A stretch of DNA of 64,000 nucleotides from Anaerolineales bacterium (GTDB lineage: Bacteria; Chloroflexota; Anaerolineae; Anaerolineales; DRMV01): assembly GCA_027023425.1 (NCBI GenBank), contig JALVVL010000039.1, positions 1 through 64,000 of the forward strand. The letters run 5' to 3'. Positions within the stretch are counted from its first letter, which is position 1. Each line of letters opens with the position of its first letter. Shown here piece after piece: positions 24,574 to 33,849 of this stretch. The notes below the pieces were generated by a model that saw only the letters and a list, made by a program, of their open reading frames with translations, had not been told where the DNA came from and did not search any database. Position numbers and translations under genes: made by a program.

Positions 24574-24945
24574 ATGGGGCGTGATTGTGTGCAAATCAAG
24601 GATTTGTTGGTGCGCGCTGTCATCGGCGTCAACGATTGGGAGCGCCGCGCGCGGCAGGATGTGCTCATCAACATCTGCATGTTCACCGACACCCGTGCCG
24701 CAGGCAAAACCGACAACATTGCCGACGCCCTAAATTACCGCAGCGTTGCCAAGCGCGTCATTGCCCTTGCCGAAGGCTCTCAATTTTTCCTCGTTGAGCG
24801 GCTCGCGGAGGAAATTGCTCGCGTTTGCGTGCAGGAGTTTGGCGTTGAGCGCGTGCGCGTGGAGGTGGAAAAGCCCGGCGCGGTGCGCTTTGCCCGCTCG
24901 GTTGGGGTGGTGATAGAGCGAACAGCGGAGGATTTCGCGGAGTAG
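24574..24945 (+). CDS. folB: Dihydroneopterin aldolase
   Basis: 123 residues, the usual size of FolB. Motifs: IKDLLVRAVIGVNDWERRARQ with the catalytic-site Glu, DALNYRSVAKRV, and FFLVERLAEEIARVCVQEF. Converts dihydroneopterin to 6-hydroxymethyl-dihydropterin and glycolaldehyde in folate synthesis. ATG 24574 lies 5 bp after GGAGGG; the GTG at 24568 overlaps the ribosome site. First gene of a folB-folK-folE cluster. Confidence 0.92.
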   Translation: MGRDCVQIKDLLVRAVIGVNDWERRARQDVLINICMFTDTRAAGKTDNIADALNYRSVAKRVIALAEGSQFFLVERLAEEIARVCVQEFGVERVRVEVEKPGAVRFARSVGVVIERTAEDFAE

Positions 24946-24948
24946 GCG

Positions 24949-25416
24949 GTGAAAGCCGTAATTTCGTTTGGCTCTAACATCAACCCCGAGGCGAATTTGC
25001 CCGCCGCGCTCGCAATGTTGCGGCAGGGAGCGGAGATTCTGGCCGTTTCGGCGGTTTACCAAACCCCGCCGGTTGGCAATCCCAACGACCCGCCTTTTTT
25101 GAACGCCGCGGTCTTGATTGAAACCGAGTTGCTACCCGCCGCGCTGCGCGGCCGCCTGCGGCGCATTGAAGCCGCTTTGGGGCGCAAGCGCACTGCCGAC
25201 CCAAACGCCCCCCGCACGATTGACTTGGATATTTTGCTCTACGAGGGCGAGCCGCCCGACTCCGACCTCTACAAATACCCTCACGCCGCAATTCCGGCGG
25301 CAGAAGTGGCGGGGGATTGGCCGCTCCCCGAAGGCAAAACCGTGAGCGCGCTCGCGGCAGAGATGATGCCCGCGGCGCGCCAGTTCTACAGAAAGGAGAT
25401 TCGTTCATGGGGATAG
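24949..25416 (+). CDS. folK: 6-hydroxymethyl-7,8-dihydropterin pyrophosphokinase
   Basis: 155 residues. HPPK hallmarks: [48 protein letters not shown] and [14 protein letters not shown] (Mg-binding aspartates). Transfers pyrophosphate from ATP to the pterin, the step after FolB. GTG start 3 bp after the folB stop, so translation is probably coupled. Overlaps folE by 10 bp. Confidence 0.93.
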   Translation: MKAVISFGSNINPEANLPAALAMLRQGAEILAVSAVYQTPPVGNPNDPPFLNAAVLIETELLPAALRGRLRRIEAALGRKRTADPNAPRTIDLDILLYEGEPPDSDLYKYPHAAIPAAEVAGDWPLPEGKTVSALAAEMMPAARQFYRKEIRSWG

Positions 25417-26015
25417 AACATGCTGAAATTCCGGCTTCTTGGCCGGTTGAGAAAATTGCCCCCTTGGTTGAAAATTTGCTCGTCCTGCTCGGCGAAGACC
25501 CGAGCCGCGAAGGCTTGCGGCGCACGCCGGAGCGGGTGGCGCGCATGTTTGCTGAACTCACCGAAGGCTACCGCACCGACCCTGTGGCGCTGGTGAACGA
25601 CGCTCTTTTTGACGTTGCCTACGATGAAATGGTGATCGTCCGCGACATTGAACTTTACAGCCTTTGCGAACATCACTTGTTGCCGTTCTACGGCCAAGCG
25701 CACGTGGCCTACATTCCCAACGGCAAGGTGCTGGGGCTTTCCAAAATACCCCGCGTGGTGGAAATGTTTGCCCGCCGTCTGCAGGTGCAAGAAAGGCTAA
25801 CCGAGCAGATTGCTGGCTTTTTAGATGACCTACTGCACCCACAGGGGGTAGCGGTGGTGATTGAGGCGACGCATCTGTGCGCGGTGATGCGCGGCGTGAA
25901 AAAGCCGGGTGCGCGCATGGTAACCAGCGCCATGCGCGGCATTTTCAAGACCAATGCCCGCACCCGTAGCGAATTTTTGAGCCTAATTTCCAAAGGTACA
26001 AGCGGTAGCAGTTGA
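25407..26015 (+). CDS. folE: GTP cyclohydrolase I
   Basis: 202 residues. Zinc and catalytic motifs: [45 protein letters not shown] and [20 protein letters not shown]. Catalyses the first committed step of pterin/folate synthesis, GTP to dihydroneopterin triphosphate. ATG 25407 with AAGGAG upstream, inside the end of folK. With folB and folK it gives three consecutive pathway steps; folP is not in the window. Confidence 0.96.
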   Translation: MGIEHAEIPASWPVEKIAPLVENLLVLLGEDPSREGLRRTPERVARMFAELTEGYRTDPVALVNDALFDVAYDEMVIVRDIELYSLCEHHLLPFYGQAHVAYIPNGKVLGLSKIPRVVEMFARRLQVQERLTEQIAGFLDDLLHPQGVAVVIEATHLCAVMRGVKKPGARMVTSAMRGIFKTNARTRSEFLSLISKGTSGSS

Positions 26016-26021
26016 AGCGTT

Positions 26022-26440
26022 GGTCGTAAGAACCACAGAAAACACAGAAATTTGCAGAGAGCATAGAACGAGAGAGGGATTTAGGGATTGAGGTAATGAG
26101 GGATTGGGTCGTTAGGTCGTTGGGTTGTTGCGTCGTTATTATCCACCGATTGGCACAGATTTGCACCGATTGAATAAAAAACCACAGAGGACACAGAAGC
26201 ACCACAGAAAACACAGAAATTTTCTCTCTGCGTCTCTGGGCGAGGCATCGCCTCGCCCTTACTCTGCGTCTTTGCGTTACCCTTGGCGCCTCTGTGTCCT
26301 TGGCGCCTTTGGCGTTATCATCCACCGATTGACACAGATTTTCACCGATTTCAGGGGGCATCCGCAAATCCTAAATCGCTAATCTTCTCCTCTGTGCTAA
26401 TCTGTGTAATCTGTGGATTTTTCCTTTGCGCCTCTGCGGT
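26022..26440. repeat. Mosaic intergenic repeat block
   Basis: Between the convergent folE and tnaA genes. Sub-units: 'ACCACAGAAAACACAGAAATTTGCAG', 'GAGGGATTTAGGGATTGAGG', 'GTCGTTAGGTCGTTGGG', 'CCACCGATTGGCACAGATTTG', 'TCTGCGTCTCTGGGCGAGGC', 'CTTGGCGCCTCTGTG'. No gene seen. Confidence 0.9.
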
Positions 26441-27820
26441 TTATCCCACCGGCTCAAACCGCGCGGTGAAATGCCTCAGCAGTTCGGGGGCATAAGTAAA
26501 ACGGTAGCCGGGCACTTTTTCGCCCAGTTTTACCACCTCCGCGGCGCTCTCCGCTACCCAGTCCATGTGGCTTTGGGTGTAAACCCGCCGCGGGATGGCA
26601 AGCCGCACCAGTTCCAACTTGGGGTAAACCATTTTGCCGGTTTCGGGGTCGGGGTGGGCAAACATCACCGAGCCGATTTCCACGCCGCGCACCGCGCCGG
26701 CGCGGTACAACTCCACCGCAAACGCCTGCCCCGGAAACTGCGCCTGCGGAATGTGCGGCAGGGCGCGCTTGGCGTCAATGTAAACCGCGTGCCCGCCAGC
26801 GGGCTTCAGCACCGGCACGCCCAGTTCCTCCATTCGCTCGTTCAAATAGCGCACCTGTCCGATGCGGTAGGCAAGGTAGTCCTCCTGCAGGGCTTCGCGC
26901 AAACCAACGGCGATGGCCTCCAAATCGCGGCCGGCGAGCCCCCCGTAGGTCGGGAAGCCCTCGCGCAAAATCAACGCGTTGGCGGCGCGGCGATACACCT
27001 CCTCATCGTTCATCGCCAGAAAACCGCCGATGTTCACAATGGCATCCTTCTTGGCGCTCATGGTCGCGCCGTCGGCGTAGGAAAACATCTCGCGGGCGAT
27101 TTCCAGCGGGGTTTTGTCGGCATAGCCCGGCTCTCGCTGCTTGATGAACCACGCGTTTTCGGCAAAGCGGCAGGCGTCAATAAAAAACGGAATGCCGTAT
27201 TCGTGGTAGACCTCGCTCACGGCACGGATGTTCGCCATGCTCACTGGCTGACCGCCGCCGCTGTTGTTGGTGATGGTTATCATGCCAAAGGGAATGTTTT
27301 CGGGGCCGGTTTTTTTGATGAACGCCCGCAGTTTTTCTACATCCAAATTGCCCTTGAAGGGTGCGTCTAAGGTGGTGTCGTAGGCTTCGTCAACCACCAA
27401 GTTGACGGGGTGGCCGCCGCGCGCGAGGATGTTCGCCTCGGTGGTGTCAAAGTGCATGTTAGAAGGCACGTACTGGCCGGGTTTGAGCATGATTTCGGCC
27501 AATATGCCCTCGGCGGCGCGCCCTTGATGAGTGGGCACAAAGTAGCGAAAGCCAAAAATTTCGTGGATGGCCTCTGCCAAGCGGAAGAACGAGCGCGCAC
27601 CGGCGTAGGATTCATCGCCTTCCATGATGGCCGCCCACTGGTGCTGGCTCATCGCGCCGGTGCCAGAATCGGTCAGCAGGTCAATGAACACCTCATCCGA
27701 GCGCAAGCCGAAGAGGTTGTAGCCGGCGCGCTTGAGCGCGGCTTCCCGCTCGGCGGGGCTGGGCAGGCGAATGGGCTCTACCATTTTTATGCGGAAGGGT
27801 TCAGGGGGGTATTTGGGCAT
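26441..27820 (-). CDS. tnaA: Tryptophanase (beta-eliminating lyase)
   Basis: 459 residues, a PLP beta-eliminating lyase: [51 protein letters not shown] and [20 protein letters not shown] (PLP lysine region). Tryptophanase and tyrosine phenol-lyase are told apart by a few positions. Here FDTT (Asp125) matches tryptophanase Asp137, VEIG matches the tryptophanase side of the TPL Arg381 position, and LLRHFTA (His450) matches tryptophanase His463 where TPL has Phe. So it should cleave tryptophan to indole, pyruvate and ammonia. ATG 27820 is preceded by GGAGG. I see no tnaC-like leader. Confidence 0.87.
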   Translation of the reverse strand: MPKYPPEPFRIKMVEPIRLPSPAEREAALKRAGYNLFGLRSDEVFIDLLTDSGTGAMSQHQWAAIMEGDESYAGARSFFRLAEAIHEIFGFRYFVPTHQGRAAEGILAEIMLKPGQYVPSNMHFDTTEANILARGGHPVNLVVDEAYDTTLDAPFKGNLDVEKLRAFIKKTGPENIPFGMITITNNSGGGQPVSMANIRAVSEVYHEYGIPFFIDACRFAENAWFIKQREPGYADKTPLEIAREMFSYADGATMSAKKDAIVNIGGFLAMNDEEVYRRAANALILREGFPTYGGLAGRDLEAIAVGLREALQEDYLAYRIGQVRYLNERMEELGVPVLKPAGGHAVYIDAKRALPHIPQAQFPGQAFAVELYRAGAVRGVEIGSVMFAHPDPETGKMVYPKLELVRLAIPRRVYTQSHMDWVAESAAEVVKLGEKVPGYRFTYAPELLRHFTARFEPVG

Positions 27821-27867
27821 GGAAGGCCTCCGAGTGGGGGATTGGGGTGCTACAATTTTGCCCGATT

Positions 27868-27895
27868 TTGGCGGCTTCTGCAAGCGCGGTAAAAT
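27868..27895 (+). promoter_or_regulatory. Candidate promoter of the membrane-protein cluster
   Basis: TTGGCG - 16 bp - TAAAAT (27890-27895). An extended -10-like TGCTACAAT also occurs at 27848-27856. A 'CAACGACT' repeat run (27915-27965) lies between promoter and gene. Confidence 0.35.
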
Positions 27896-27967
27896 ACACG
27901 GGCGTTCAATTCACCCGACCCAACGACGCAACGACTCCACGACTCAACGCCCCAACGACCAACGAAC

Positions 27968-29491
27968 ATGCTTTTCTCACTCTCCCTAATTTTTTCGCTA
28001 ACTGCGGCAGTTGCCGTGGGGGTGGCAATTGTTTTAGGCGCGCGCCAGAAAGTTTGGGCAGGGGCGACGGCGGCTTCTGCCGTTTTTGCTTTGCTCGGCT
28101 GGGCGGCTGTGTTGAGCCGCGCGGCCGTATGGCGCACCGGCATTTACGCCGCGCTCGGCGTTTCCCCGGCGAAATGGGCGCTGACGCCGCAAAGCCGTCC
28201 TTTAGCCGCGGCGGCGTTTGCTCTGCCGCTGGTGGGCTTGTTGGTGGATGCGGCGCGCTCCGAAGCCTCGCGCCGTGGCATGGGCGGATGGGCGGGCTTG
28301 CTTGCGCTTGGTGCGGTTGGCGCGGTTGCCGCTTCTGCTGCGAACTTGGTCGCCGTTTTGCTCGTTTGGGCGTTTCTCATGCTGGCCTGGGGCGCTGCGG
28401 GCCTGTGGCGCTTTGCCGACCCGCTGAACCGCGAAGCCGCCGCGTGGAGCGGCTTTTGGCGTTCGCTGAGCCTGCTTTTGCTCGGCGGGGCAATTTTCTG
28501 GGTGCACATCAACGCATTGCAGGCGGTGCGCCTCGGAATTTTAGCCGCCGCGCTCCGCCTTGCTGTTTTGCTTGCCGAACCGTATCTGCCCGATGTTGAC
28601 ATCTTGCCGTGGCATATAGCGTCTGTGGCGGTGGAGGGAGTGAGCATTGCTTCCGCCGCGGTGCTGATAGGCGCATTGGCGGGCGAAAAGCCTTTTTTGC
28701 CCGGCGGCTGGGTAGTGGTTTTGGGGTTGCTTGCGCTTTGGGGGGCGTGGCGCTGGCTTAGAGCGATACATTCCGAAGCGGCGGTGCGCGGCGCTATTGT
28801 GGCCTTTGGTTCGGTTGGTCTTATTGCCGCGGGAATGGGCTTGCCCCGTTCCGCTGTGGCTTGGTTTTTGCTCGGCATTTTCCCGCCTGTGGGGGTAGCA
28901 TTTTTGCGCTGGCGGTCAAGTGCGGCGCTTGGGGCGGCGGCGCTGTGGGCTTTGGCGCTTGCGGCGCTGCCATTTACGCCCGCGGCACCTGCCACCGATT
29001 TGCTCCGTCTGCACCACGGCGCGGCGTTTTGGTTCATTCCGCCCGTGATGGCGCTGGCGATTGCGGCGCTTGCGCGCCAAGTTGCTCTGCTTCCGGCCGA
29101 GCGCCCGCAGGTGGAAAGCGCCGCGTCGCGCCTGAGCGCCCTTGGCTCGGCGGCGTGGCTTGTGGCTTTCTATGCCCTCGTATTCCTGCCGGGAGTGGGC
29201 GGCGCGGTTGCCACAGGGTGGCTAATTGGCAGACTGGTTGTTGGCTTGGCTATGCTGGCATTTGGCGGCGCGCTCGCTTGGGTCGCCCTGCGCTGGCTTC
29301 CCGAAGAGAGTGTGCAGGCAGTTTCTGCCTCTGCCGGAATTGGTCGCAGGGCACTTGCAGGGGCTTTTTGGACGGTTTACCGTTGGTTCGCTAAAACTTT
29401 GGGCTTTTTCTCGGCGCTTTTGGAAGGCGACGGCGGTGTGATGTGGGCGCTGGTGCTCCTTGTCATGCTTGCTGTGCTTTTTGCGAGGTGA
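27968..29491 (+). CDS. Polytopic membrane protein, possibly complex-I/antiporter-like
   Basis: 507 residues, about 13-14 hydrophobic helices, very Ala/Leu/Trp-rich, with few charged loops. I recognise no definite domain. The C-terminus FFSALLEGDGGVMWALVLLVML resembles the C-terminal helix text of proton-translocating membrane subunits. Its position next to a NuoN/NuoM-like protein (30477-31874) suggests it is a partner. ATG 27968 has no Shine-Dalgarno, only repeat sequence upstream. A repeat block of ~400 bp separates it from the next gene of the same orientation. Confidence 0.75.
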   Translation: MLFSLSLIFSLTAAVAVGVAIVLGARQKVWAGATAASAVFALLGWAAVLSRAAVWRTGIYAALGVSPAKWALTPQSRPLAAAAFALPLVGLLVDAARSEASRRGMGGWAGLLALGAVGAVAASAANLVAVLLVWAFLMLAWGAAGLWRFADPLNREAAAWSGFWRSLSLLLLGGAIFWVHINALQAVRLGILAAALRLAVLLAEPYLPDVDILPWHIASVAVEGVSIASAAVLIGALAGEKPFLPGGWVVVLGLLALWGAWRWLRAIHSEAAVRGAIVAFGSVGLIAAGMGLPRSAVAWFLLGIFPPVGVAFLRWRSSAALGAAALWALALAALPFTPAAPATDLLRLHHGAAFWFIPPVMALAIAALARQVALLPAERPQVESAASRLSALGSAAWLVAFYALVFLPGVGGAVATGWLIGRLVVGLAMLAFGGALAWVALRWLPEESVQAVSASAGIGRRALAGAFWTVYRWFAKTLGFFSALLEGDGGVMWALVLLVMLAVLFAR

Positions 29492-29494
29492 GTT

Positions 29495-29880
29495 CGTGAT
29501 TCGTAGGTTGTGAAGTCGTTGGGTCGTTGGGTCGTTAGGTCGTTATTATCCACCGATTGACACAGATTTTCACCGATTGAAAAAGAAAACCACAGAAAAC
29601 ACAGAAATTTTTTCTTTGCGTTCTTTGCTTCCTCCGTGTCTCTGCGTTCCTCTGCGCCTCTGTTTCCCCTGCGTCTCTGCGTTACCATCCACAGATTGGC
29701 ACAGATTTACACCGATTGAAGAAAAAACCACAGAGAACACAGAAAAAATCTGTGCTAATCTGTGTAATCTGTGGTTTTTATCCTTGGCGTCTCTGCGTTC
29801 CTCTGCGCCTCTGCGTTACTTTCTTGGCGTCCTTCGTGCCCTTGGCGCCCTTGGCGTTAACTTCTCTGCGTTTTCGTTGC
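29495..29880. repeat. Mosaic repeat block inside the membrane-protein cluster
   Basis: 'GTCGTTGGGTCGTTAGG', 'CCACCGATTGACACAGATTTTCACCGATTG', 'CCACAGAAAACACAGAAATTTTTTC', 'CTCTGCGCCTCTGTTTCC', 'CTTGGCGTCTCTGCG'. No gene seen. It ends at the ribosome site of the next gene. Confidence 0.9.
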
Positions 29881-29895
29881 TTTCAGGAGTAACAA

Positions 29896-30480
29896 ATGCT
29901 TCCTTCATGGGAATATGCAGGAGCGTTTTGGCTTTTCATTGAAGGGCTTGCGTTGCTGGTTGCTGACGATTGGCGGTGGGTGACCGTGCATTTGGCGGTA
30001 ATGTATGCCGTCGCGGCGTCTTTGCTTACCATTTCTTGGCCTTTGGCCACCTCTGCTACGCTTTTGGTGGGGGGATGGATGGCGGCGTCGGTGCTGGCCG
30101 TTTCTCAGCACGTGGTGGGGAAAGAGCCGGAGCGCAGGCAGTTGAGCGCGGCGGTTTTTCGCTTTTTAGCGGGGCTTTTGGTCGCGCCGTTGGCGGTTTC
30201 GCTGATGCCCGCTCTCATGTCTTGGCTGCCGCCCATACACCCCGCCCAACTTTGGGGGGGCGTGGCGCTGATTGGGCTTGGCTTGTGGCATTTGGGCTTG
30301 CGGAGCGGTGAGCCTTTTCACGTAACAGTCTCGCTGCTGACTGTGCTTGCTGGTTTTGAACTGATTGAAGCCGCGCTGGAAAATTCCCTGCTGTTGGCGG
30401 GCTTGCTTGCGGGCGTTGTGGTGGCGCTGGGGCTTGCCGGAGGTTATTTGATTCTCCAGACCGCGGAGGCCGAGGAATGA
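29896..30480 (+). CDS. Small polytopic membrane protein, function unknown
   Basis: 194 residues, about six hydrophobic helices. The last helices (LTVLAGFELIEAALENSLLL) recall NuoK/hydrogenase-4 type membrane subunits, where a Glu sits in a helix, but this is weak. ATG 29896 has CAGGAG eight bases upstream. Overlaps the next gene by 4 bp (ATGA), so the two are translated together. Confidence 0.75.
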   Translation: MLPSWEYAGAFWLFIEGLALLVADDWRWVTVHLAVMYAVAASLLTISWPLATSATLLVGGWMAASVLAVSQHVVGKEPERRQLSAAVFRFLAGLLVAPLAVSLMPALMSWLPPIHPAQLWGGVALIGLGLWHLGLRSGEPFHVTVSLLTVLAGFELIEAALENSLLLAGLLAGVVVALGLAGGYLILQTAEAEE

Positions 30481-31874
30481 GCGCCCCTTTGCTGTGGATT
30501 TTGCTGCCACTGGCGTTTGGTATGCTGTTGCTGTTTGCGCGTTCCACACGGCAGTCGGCGGCTGTGGGCGTAGTTGGCGCTCTTTTGCTGGCACTGGCGG
30601 CGCTTGCCCTGCCGATTGACGCGCCAATTCGGCTTGTGGGCGATTTCGGCATTCGCATTTCGCCTTCGTTCTCGGTTTTGGGTCGGCGGCTGGTGCTGAC
30701 GAATGCGGCGCGTCCGCTTATCGCCGGCGTGTACCTTTCCGCCGCCGTTTGGTTTGCTGGAGCCTACGTTGCCCGCCTTGAGCCGACTTTTGTCGGGCTT
30801 GCTTTTGATTTGGTGGCTCTCTTGCTTGCGGCGCTTGCTGTGCGCCCGTTCCTCTACGCCGCGTTGATAATTGAAGCCGCCGTTTTGCTCAGTGTGCCTT
30901 TGCTTTCGCCGCCGGGGAGTAGCGCCGGGCGGGGCGTGCTTCGTTTCCTCACTTTGCAAACTTTGGGAATGCCTTTCATCCTCCTGACCGGCTGGATGTT
31001 GGTCGGCACGGAAACCAGTTTACCGGGGACGGCGCTCGCCCTGCGTTCTGAGGTCTTGTTGGGGATTGGCTTTGCGTTGCTGTTGGGTGTGTTCCCCTTC
31101 CACAGTTGGGCGCCCATGTTGGGCGAGGAGGTGCACCCTTACGCCGCGGCTCTGGTTTTGCTTGCGCTGACTACGGTTGTGGCGATTTTCGGCTTGTTTT
31201 TCTTGGAGCGCTACGCGTGGCTGCGCGAGGCCGAGACAGTTTATCGCTGGCTAAGGTTGATAGGTGCGCTGATGATCGTGCTGAATGGCTTGTTGGCGGC
31301 GTTTCAGCGACATGCGGGGCGCGCGCTGGGCTACGGCTTGCTGATGGATACCGGCTTTGGGTTGTTTGCCTTAGGGGCGGGCGGCAAGGCGGGTTTGGCG
31401 CTGTTTTTTGCATTGTTGCCGCCGCGGGTCTTGCTCTTTGCTCTCTGGGCGGTTGCCCTAAGCGGGCTTGGGCGGCGGCGCGACGGCCTCTCTTACCCCG
31501 AACTCGCGGGTATCGGCGCCGAAGCGCCTTTGTTGCTCGCCGCCGCTGTGCTTGCCCCCCTTGCCCTCGCGGGGATGCCGCTTTTTGTTGCTGCCCCGAC
31601 CCGCTTGGCAATTTGGAAACTTTCCTCCAACCTTGGCGCTTATTGGCTTGCCGCAATTTTGCTCGGCAGCGCGGGGCTTGCCGCCGCGGCTTTTCGCTTG
31701 CTCGGCGTCCTCGTCGCCACTGATGCTGAAAAGCCGTGGGCTTCCACCGAGACGGCCGATGAATGGATTTGGGTCGGAGGTTTGCTGTTGGCCGCCATCC
31801 TGCTCGGCGTTTTTGTCGGCTTTTGGGTGCACGGTGCGGCAAAGGCGGCGTTGCTCTTCCCGCATTTGCGGTAG
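30477..31874 (+). CDS. NuoN/NuoM-like proton-conducting membrane protein
   Basis: 465 residues, about 13-14 helices. The segment LLGVFPFHSWAPMLGEEVHPYAAA matches the F(x)FH-W-P signature and discontinuous-helix region of complex-I antiporter-like subunits and Mrp/hydrogenase homologues; LRFLTLQTLGMPFILLTGW resembles the helix before it. No hydrophilic Nuo subunit or hydrogenase is nearby, so it belongs to an orphan three-gene module. What drives or uses proton movement is unknown. Confidence 0.8.
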   Translation: MSAPLLWILLPLAFGMLLLFARSTRQSAAVGVVGALLLALAALALPIDAPIRLVGDFGIRISPSFSVLGRRLVLTNAARPLIAGVYLSAAVWFAGAYVARLEPTFVGLAFDLVALLLAALAVRPFLYAALIIEAAVLLSVPLLSPPGSSAGRGVLRFLTLQTLGMPFILLTGWMLVGTETSLPGTALALRSEVLLGIGFALLLGVFPFHSWAPMLGEEVHPYAAALVLLALTTVVAIFGLFFLERYAWLREAETVYRWLRLIGALMIVLNGLLAAFQRHAGRALGYGLLMDTGFGLFALGAGGKAGLALFFALLPPRVLLFALWAVALSGLGRRRDGLSYPELAGIGAEAPLLLAAAVLAPLALAGMPLFVAAPTRLAIWKLSSNLGAYWLAAILLGSAGLAAAAFRLLGVLVATDAEKPWASTETADEWIWVGGLLLAAILLGVFVGFWVHGAAKAALLFPHLR

Positions 31875-31894
31875 GGGGGGATTTCTGGATGGCA

Positions 31895-32375
31895 TGTCTG
31901 GCAAAGAGAAACCACAGAGAACACAGAAATTTGCAGAGGACACAGAAAGAGAGGGATTTAGGGATTGAGGTACTGAGGGATTAGGGCGTTGAGTCGTTAG
32001 GTGATTAGGTCGTTAGGTCGTTAGGTCGTTGGGTTGTTGCATCGTTATTATCCACCGATTGACACAGATTTACACCGATTGAAGAAAAAACCACAGAGGA
32101 CACAGAAAATTACAGAGAACACAGAAACTTTTTTCTTGGCGACCTTCATGCCCTTGGCGACCTTGGCGTTACCATCCACCGATTGACACAGATTTACACC
32201 GATTTCAGGGAACACCCGCAAATCCTAAATCGCTAATCTTTTCCTCTGTGCTAATCGGTGTAATCTGTGGTTTTTATCCTTGGCGTCCTTGGCATCTCTG
32301 CGTTCCTCTGCGCCTCTGTTTCCTCTGCGCCTCTGCGTTCCCCGCGCCTCCTCGGCGTTTCCGTTGCGGGCGGGC
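31895..32375. repeat. Mosaic intergenic repeat block
   Basis: 'ACCACAGAGAACACAGAAATTTGC', 'GAGGGATTTAGGGATTGAGG', 'GTCGTTAGGTCGTTAGG' run, two 'CACCGATTGACACAGATTTACACC' units, 'CTTGGCGACCTTCATGCC', 'CTCTGCGCCTCTG'. No gene seen. Confidence 0.9.
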
Positions 32376-32393
32376 TGAACAGCCACAATGGCG

Positions 32394-32402
32394 TGCTATA
32401 AT
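32394..32402 (+). promoter_or_regulatory. Extended -10 promoter (TGCTATAAT)
   Basis: TGC + TATAAT (32397-32402), 49 bp before the coiled-coil gene; CTGAAC lies 17 bp upstream as a weak -35. Confidence 0.65.
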
Positions 32403-32450
32403 CCCGCCGTGAATGCAGAAAGCCCATCAACTTTGTGAGGAAGGCTGAAA

Positions 32451-33641
32451 ATGGCGTCTGAAGATGCTTTGAAAACCCGTTTGGATTGGCTGGAAAGCGA
32501 GCACCGCAAAACTGCCAGCATTCTGCAAAAACTTCAGGAGCAGGTGCTCAGTTTGGAGGGCGATTATCGCGCCGCCTCGGAGCAGTTGAAGGCGCTCAGC
32601 GCGGAGGTCTCGGAGGTGAAAGCCGCGCTCACCAACCTTGACCGCTTGGAAGAGCGCATTTCCAAAGTGGAAGCCGCTTCCGCCGCGCGTGTTGACGAAG
32701 TGGAGCGCTCCCTGCGAAAGTCGCTTTCCGATACCCAAAGCGCCCTTCACGATGAAATTGAGGCCTTGCGCGAGCCAATTCTCAAACTTTCCCGCAAGGT
32801 AGACGTGCTGCCTTCGCTTGAGCAGGCGCTTGAGCGCCGCGCCGAGGAGGTGCAGGAACTCGGCCGCGCGCTTGATGCTCTTACGCACCGCGTGGAAGAG
32901 AACGAGCGCGCCGAAGACGATCGGCGGCGGGCGCTTCAACTTGTCAACGAAGGGCAGGAAAGGCTCACTAAGCGCGTGATTGACCTGCAGGGCGAAGTCA
33001 CCGCCTTCCGCAAGCGGTTGGACGAGCAAAGTGCGGCCGTCAAGGTGTTTGAAGAGTCGCTGCGCAAAATGGAAGCCCGACTGCAGGATTTGGCCGCCGC
33101 CGAGCAACAGCGCAAGCGCCAGCAAACCGAGTTCATTGAGGAGCAAAACCGCAATTTCCTGCGTTGGGAAAACACTTGGAAGGGTTGGGAAGAGCGCTTT
33201 GGGGTTTTGGAAGAGTTGAGCAAGGAGGTGGAGGAGCGCCTGCGCGCTTGGGATGACCTTCAGCGGGAGGTTAAGCGGGCGCAGGAGCGCTTTGAGGCGA
33301 TGACCGAGCGGATGGAACGGCGTGTCACCGAAATTGCTGAAATGCAACGCCTCGCCGAGGACCGTTTCCGCCAAGAGTGGAATGCCTTCAAGGCCGATGA
33401 CCAAAAGCGCTGGGCGAATTACCTGCTCACGCAGGAGGAGCGCGGCAGGGATTTAGACCGCCGCTTGAGCCAACTTTCCGATGATTTGACTGCACTGCGC
33501 GACGGCCTGCAGGAAGTTGACGACCTTGTGCGCCTCACCGACGAGCAAGTGCGCAAGCGTCTGCAAAGCCTCGCCGCGCTCGCCCACGATTGGGTTAGCG
33601 AATACGACCGTCTCATGGGCGCCGTGCGGGAAGAAGGATGA
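32451..33641 (+). CDS. Coiled-coil protein, function unknown
   Basis: 396 residues, almost entirely charged alpha-helix with heptad-like spacing from about residue 5 to 385 (for example QEQVLSLEGDYRAASEQLKAL and TERMERRVTEIAEMQRLAEDR). No signal peptide or membrane segment, so cytoplasmic. Resembles SMC- or tropomyosin-like rods only in composition; no ATPase heads. ATG 32451 has GAGGAAGG upstream. Downstream, after a repeat block, is an M16 peptidase pair; no functional link is evident. Confidence 0.85.
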   Translation: MASEDALKTRLDWLESEHRKTASILQKLQEQVLSLEGDYRAASEQLKALSAEVSEVKAALTNLDRLEERISKVEAASAARVDEVERSLRKSLSDTQSALHDEIEALREPILKLSRKVDVLPSLEQALERRAEEVQELGRALDALTHRVEENERAEDDRRRALQLVNEGQERLTKRVIDLQGEVTAFRKRLDEQSAAVKVFEESLRKMEARLQDLAAAEQQRKRQQTEFIEEQNRNFLRWENTWKGWEERFGVLEELSKEVEERLRAWDDLQREVKRAQERFEAMTERMERRVTEIAEMQRLAEDRFRQEWNAFKADDQKRWANYLLTQEERGRDLDRRLSQLSDDLTALRDGLQEVDDLVRLTDEQVRKRLQSLAALAHDWVSEYDRLMGAVREEG

Positions 33642-33649
33642 GCCATCCG

Positions 33650-33836
33650 CAGGGATAAACCGCAGATTGCGCAGATTCCGCAGAAAAAACCTGCTCTAAT
33701 CCGTGTAATCTGTGGTTTTTATCCACAGATTGACACAGATTTGCACCGATTGATTTTGAGATAAACCGCGGATTACGCAGGTTTCACAGAACAATCTGCG
33801 CTAATCTGCGTAATCTGTGGTTTTACATTCACCGAT
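33650..33836. repeat. Mosaic intergenic repeat block
   Basis: 'AAACCGCAGATTGCGCAGATTCCGC', 'TAATCCGTGTAATCTGTGG', 'ATCCACAGATTGACACAG', 'CTAATCTGCGTAATCTGTGG'. Inverted copies allow hairpins. The ribosome site of the next gene directly follows. Confidence 0.85.
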
Positions 33837-33849
33837 TTGGAGGTATCCC

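Noticed and set aside
26441-27820. Tyrosine phenol-lyase
   Set aside because: Substrate-specific positions (FDTT, VEIG, RHFTA) match tryptophanase instead.
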